64,000 bases of DNA. Origin: Nibrella saemangeumensis. Lineage in GTDB: Bacteria; Bacteroidota; Bacteroidia; Cytophagales; Spirosomataceae. The DNA is taken from contig NZ_BAABHD010000022.1 in the NCBI RefSeq assembly GCF_039541915.1, positions 372,001-436,000 of the forward strand. Reading direction: 5' to 3'. The notes beneath the pieces were generated by a model, which ran no database searches, was not told the DNA's origin, and saw only the letters and a program-made list of their open reading frames with translations. The position numbers and the translations under genes are program-made. Positions 62,829 through 64,000 of this stretch are shown here, in pieces (the first letter of the stretch is position 1; the number at the start of each line of letters is the position of its first letter).

Positions 62829-64000
62829 ATGTCCATAAAAAATTCGTTAGCCCGCTTATTTAGTCTTTATACGCTGGGCCTGCTCATCCCTGTTGCCGGG
62901 ATGGGCCAAAGCTACCAATGGTTTCATTCAGATCCTAAAGGCGATACCGCGCTCGGCATTAGTACGGAACGTACGTATCAGGAACTTTTAAAAGATCGTA
63001 AGGCTACGCCTGTGATTGTGGCCGTGATTGATGGGGGGGTAGACACCACCCACGACGATCTGAAGCGCATTCTCTGGCGAAATCCTAAAGAAATTTCGGG
63101 CAATGGTCGCGACGATGACGGTAACGGATACGTCGATGATGTTTTCGGCTGGAATTTTATCGGTGGCAAAGATGGCCGTAATGTGCGCTACGAGCAGGCC
63201 GAAGAAACCCGGTTATATGCTAAACTGAAACCGTTGTACGAGGGGAAAGAGCGCTCGGCGGTGCCGGCCGACAAACAAAAGGAATTTGATCAGTTTGTGA
63301 AAGCCCGGACCGATTACCGGAAGAAACTGGCCGAATATGCCGCCTATAAGCAACCCTATAATCAGCTCTACAGCCGGGTTAAAACCTCGGCGGAGGAACT
63401 GAAAAAAGCGTTGCAGGTAACTAAACTGGACACGACGCTGCTGCGCAACCCGAAGTCGGCTGATGCCAGGGTACAGCAAAATGCCCTGTTTCTGTACAGC
63501 TTTCTGACAAGCGCTGATTATGCCGACACGGATGTGGCCATCGAGGATCTGTCCAAAGCGGTGGAGCAGATCAACTCGCGGGTTGATTATGCCTATAATC
63601 CGGATTATAACCCGCGCTCTATCGTGGGCGACGACCCCGAGAACTGGAAGGAAACCAAATACGGTAACAGCGACGTGATGGGACCAGATGCCGATCACGG
63701 TACCCACGTAGCCGGTATCATTGCCGCCGACCGGGAAAATAACCTGGGCATCAAGGGGGTGGCCAACCAGGTACGCATCATGGCAATTCGGGCCGTACCC
63801 GACGGCGATGAGCGTGATAAGGATGTCGCCAACGCCATCCGGTATGCTGTTGATAACGGAGCGGCTATTATCAACATGAGCTTCGGCAAAGGCCACTCGC
63901 CCCAGCGGGAAGCCGTGGACCAGGCCATCAAATATGCCGAAACAAAAGGGGTACTGCTGGTACACGCGGCCGGCAACGATCATCTTGATCTGGACGCCAA
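62829..64000 (+). CDS. Subtilisin-like (S8) serine protease, 3' end cut by window edge
   Basis: About 390 residues are visible of an exported protease: signal peptide ending AGMGQ, first catalytic segment IVAVIDGGVD (Asp68), and second segment ADHGTHVAGI (His290). VHAAGND (oxyanion Asn) is near the end, and the catalytic Ser lies beyond the window. The Asp-to-His spacing is about 220 residues against about 30 in subtilisin, because of a large charged, helical insertion. Such insertions occur in other Bacteroidota subtilases. The protease is likely periplasmic or surface located. Confidence 0.92.
   Translation, partial: MSIKNSLARLFSLYTLGLLIPVAGMGQSYQWFHSDPKGDTALGISTERTYQELLKDRKATPVIVAVIDGGVDTTHDDLKRILWRNPKEISGNGRDDDGNGYVDDVFGWNFIGGKDGRNVRYEQAEETRLYAKLKPLYEGKERSAVPADKQKEFDQFVKARTDYRKKLAEYAAYKQPYNQLYSRVKTSAEELKKALQVTKLDTTLLRNPKSADARVQQNALFLYSFLTSADYADTDVAIEDLSKAVEQINSRVDYAYNPDYNPRSIVGDDPENWKETKYGNSDVMGPDADHGTHVAGIIAADRENNLGIKGVANQVRIMAIRAVPDGDERDKDVANAIRYAVDNGAAIINMSFGKGHSPQREAVDQAIKYAETKGVLLVHAAGNDHLDLDA

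Overview
The window looks like chromosomal DNA of a member of the Bacteroidota, probably order Cytophagales and close to Spirosoma. The evidence is a SusC/SusD pair behind an ECF-sigma/FecR couple, three one-protein hybrid two-component (HTCS) sensors, four very large secreted proteins that end in a type IX secretion (T9SS) sorting domain, a GH106-type glycoside hydrolase, and almost no Shine-Dalgarno sites. The genus is an inference. No tRNA, rRNA, CRISPR array, transposase or prophage block was seen. No gene-free stretch exceeds about 270 bases.

Region 1 (1-15.4 kb) holds two tandem copies of one arrangement: an HTCS gene on the minus strand, divergent from a T9SS-exported repeat protein on the plus strand. 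The first copy pairs an edge-truncated HTCS with a beta-helix/MopE-like/Ig-like protein. The second pairs a full HTCS with an NHL-propeller/PKD protein. The two divergent promoter regions share a 66-bp block, aligned without gaps, that contains helically phased GAAC direct repeats. This is probably the HTCS operator. A third HTCS (25.7-29.9 kb) lies upstream of a further T9SS protein (30.1-33.0 kb), and between them are four TCCACC repeats about 21 bp apart. HTCS sensors usually control glycan-utilisation genes. Here they appear to control giant surface proteins.

Region 2 (15.4-24.7 kb) is a same-strand run: a YncE-like propeller protein, a lactate/glycolate-type permease, the LutA-LutB-LutC oxidation complex, a malate-synthase-like enzyme and a sulfatase. 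It suggests uptake and oxidation of a 2-hydroxyacid, with glyoxylate captured by malate synthase.

Region 3 (33.2-40.1 kb) is an ECF sigma factor, FecR anti-sigma, SusC-type receptor with STN domain and SusD-type lipoprotein, with no enzymes attached. Next to it is a minus-strand T9SS protein (40.2-43.9 kb) built from six 78-residue repeats. Its C-terminal module is shared with the protein at 30.1 kb.

Region 4 (44.0-47.6 kb) is a compact minus-strand cluster: a Tat-signal protein, a leucine-rich-repeat protein, a tail-collar (MdpB-like) protein, an Asp/Asn beta-hydroxylase-like protein and a sulfotransferase. It is the best candidate for an undescribed system, possibly secreted-protein display with post-translational modification.

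Region 5 (47.8-64 kb) holds a GH106-like glycosidase followed by a lipoprotein formylglycine-generating enzyme with both catalytic cysteines, two DEAD-box helicases, a 32-nt perfect palindrome, a 38-residue basic protein, a B12-binding radical SAM protein, two Gfo/Idh/MocA oxidoreductases, a lipoprotein, an MFS transporter, a small His/Cys-rich protein and an edge-truncated subtilisin-like protease.
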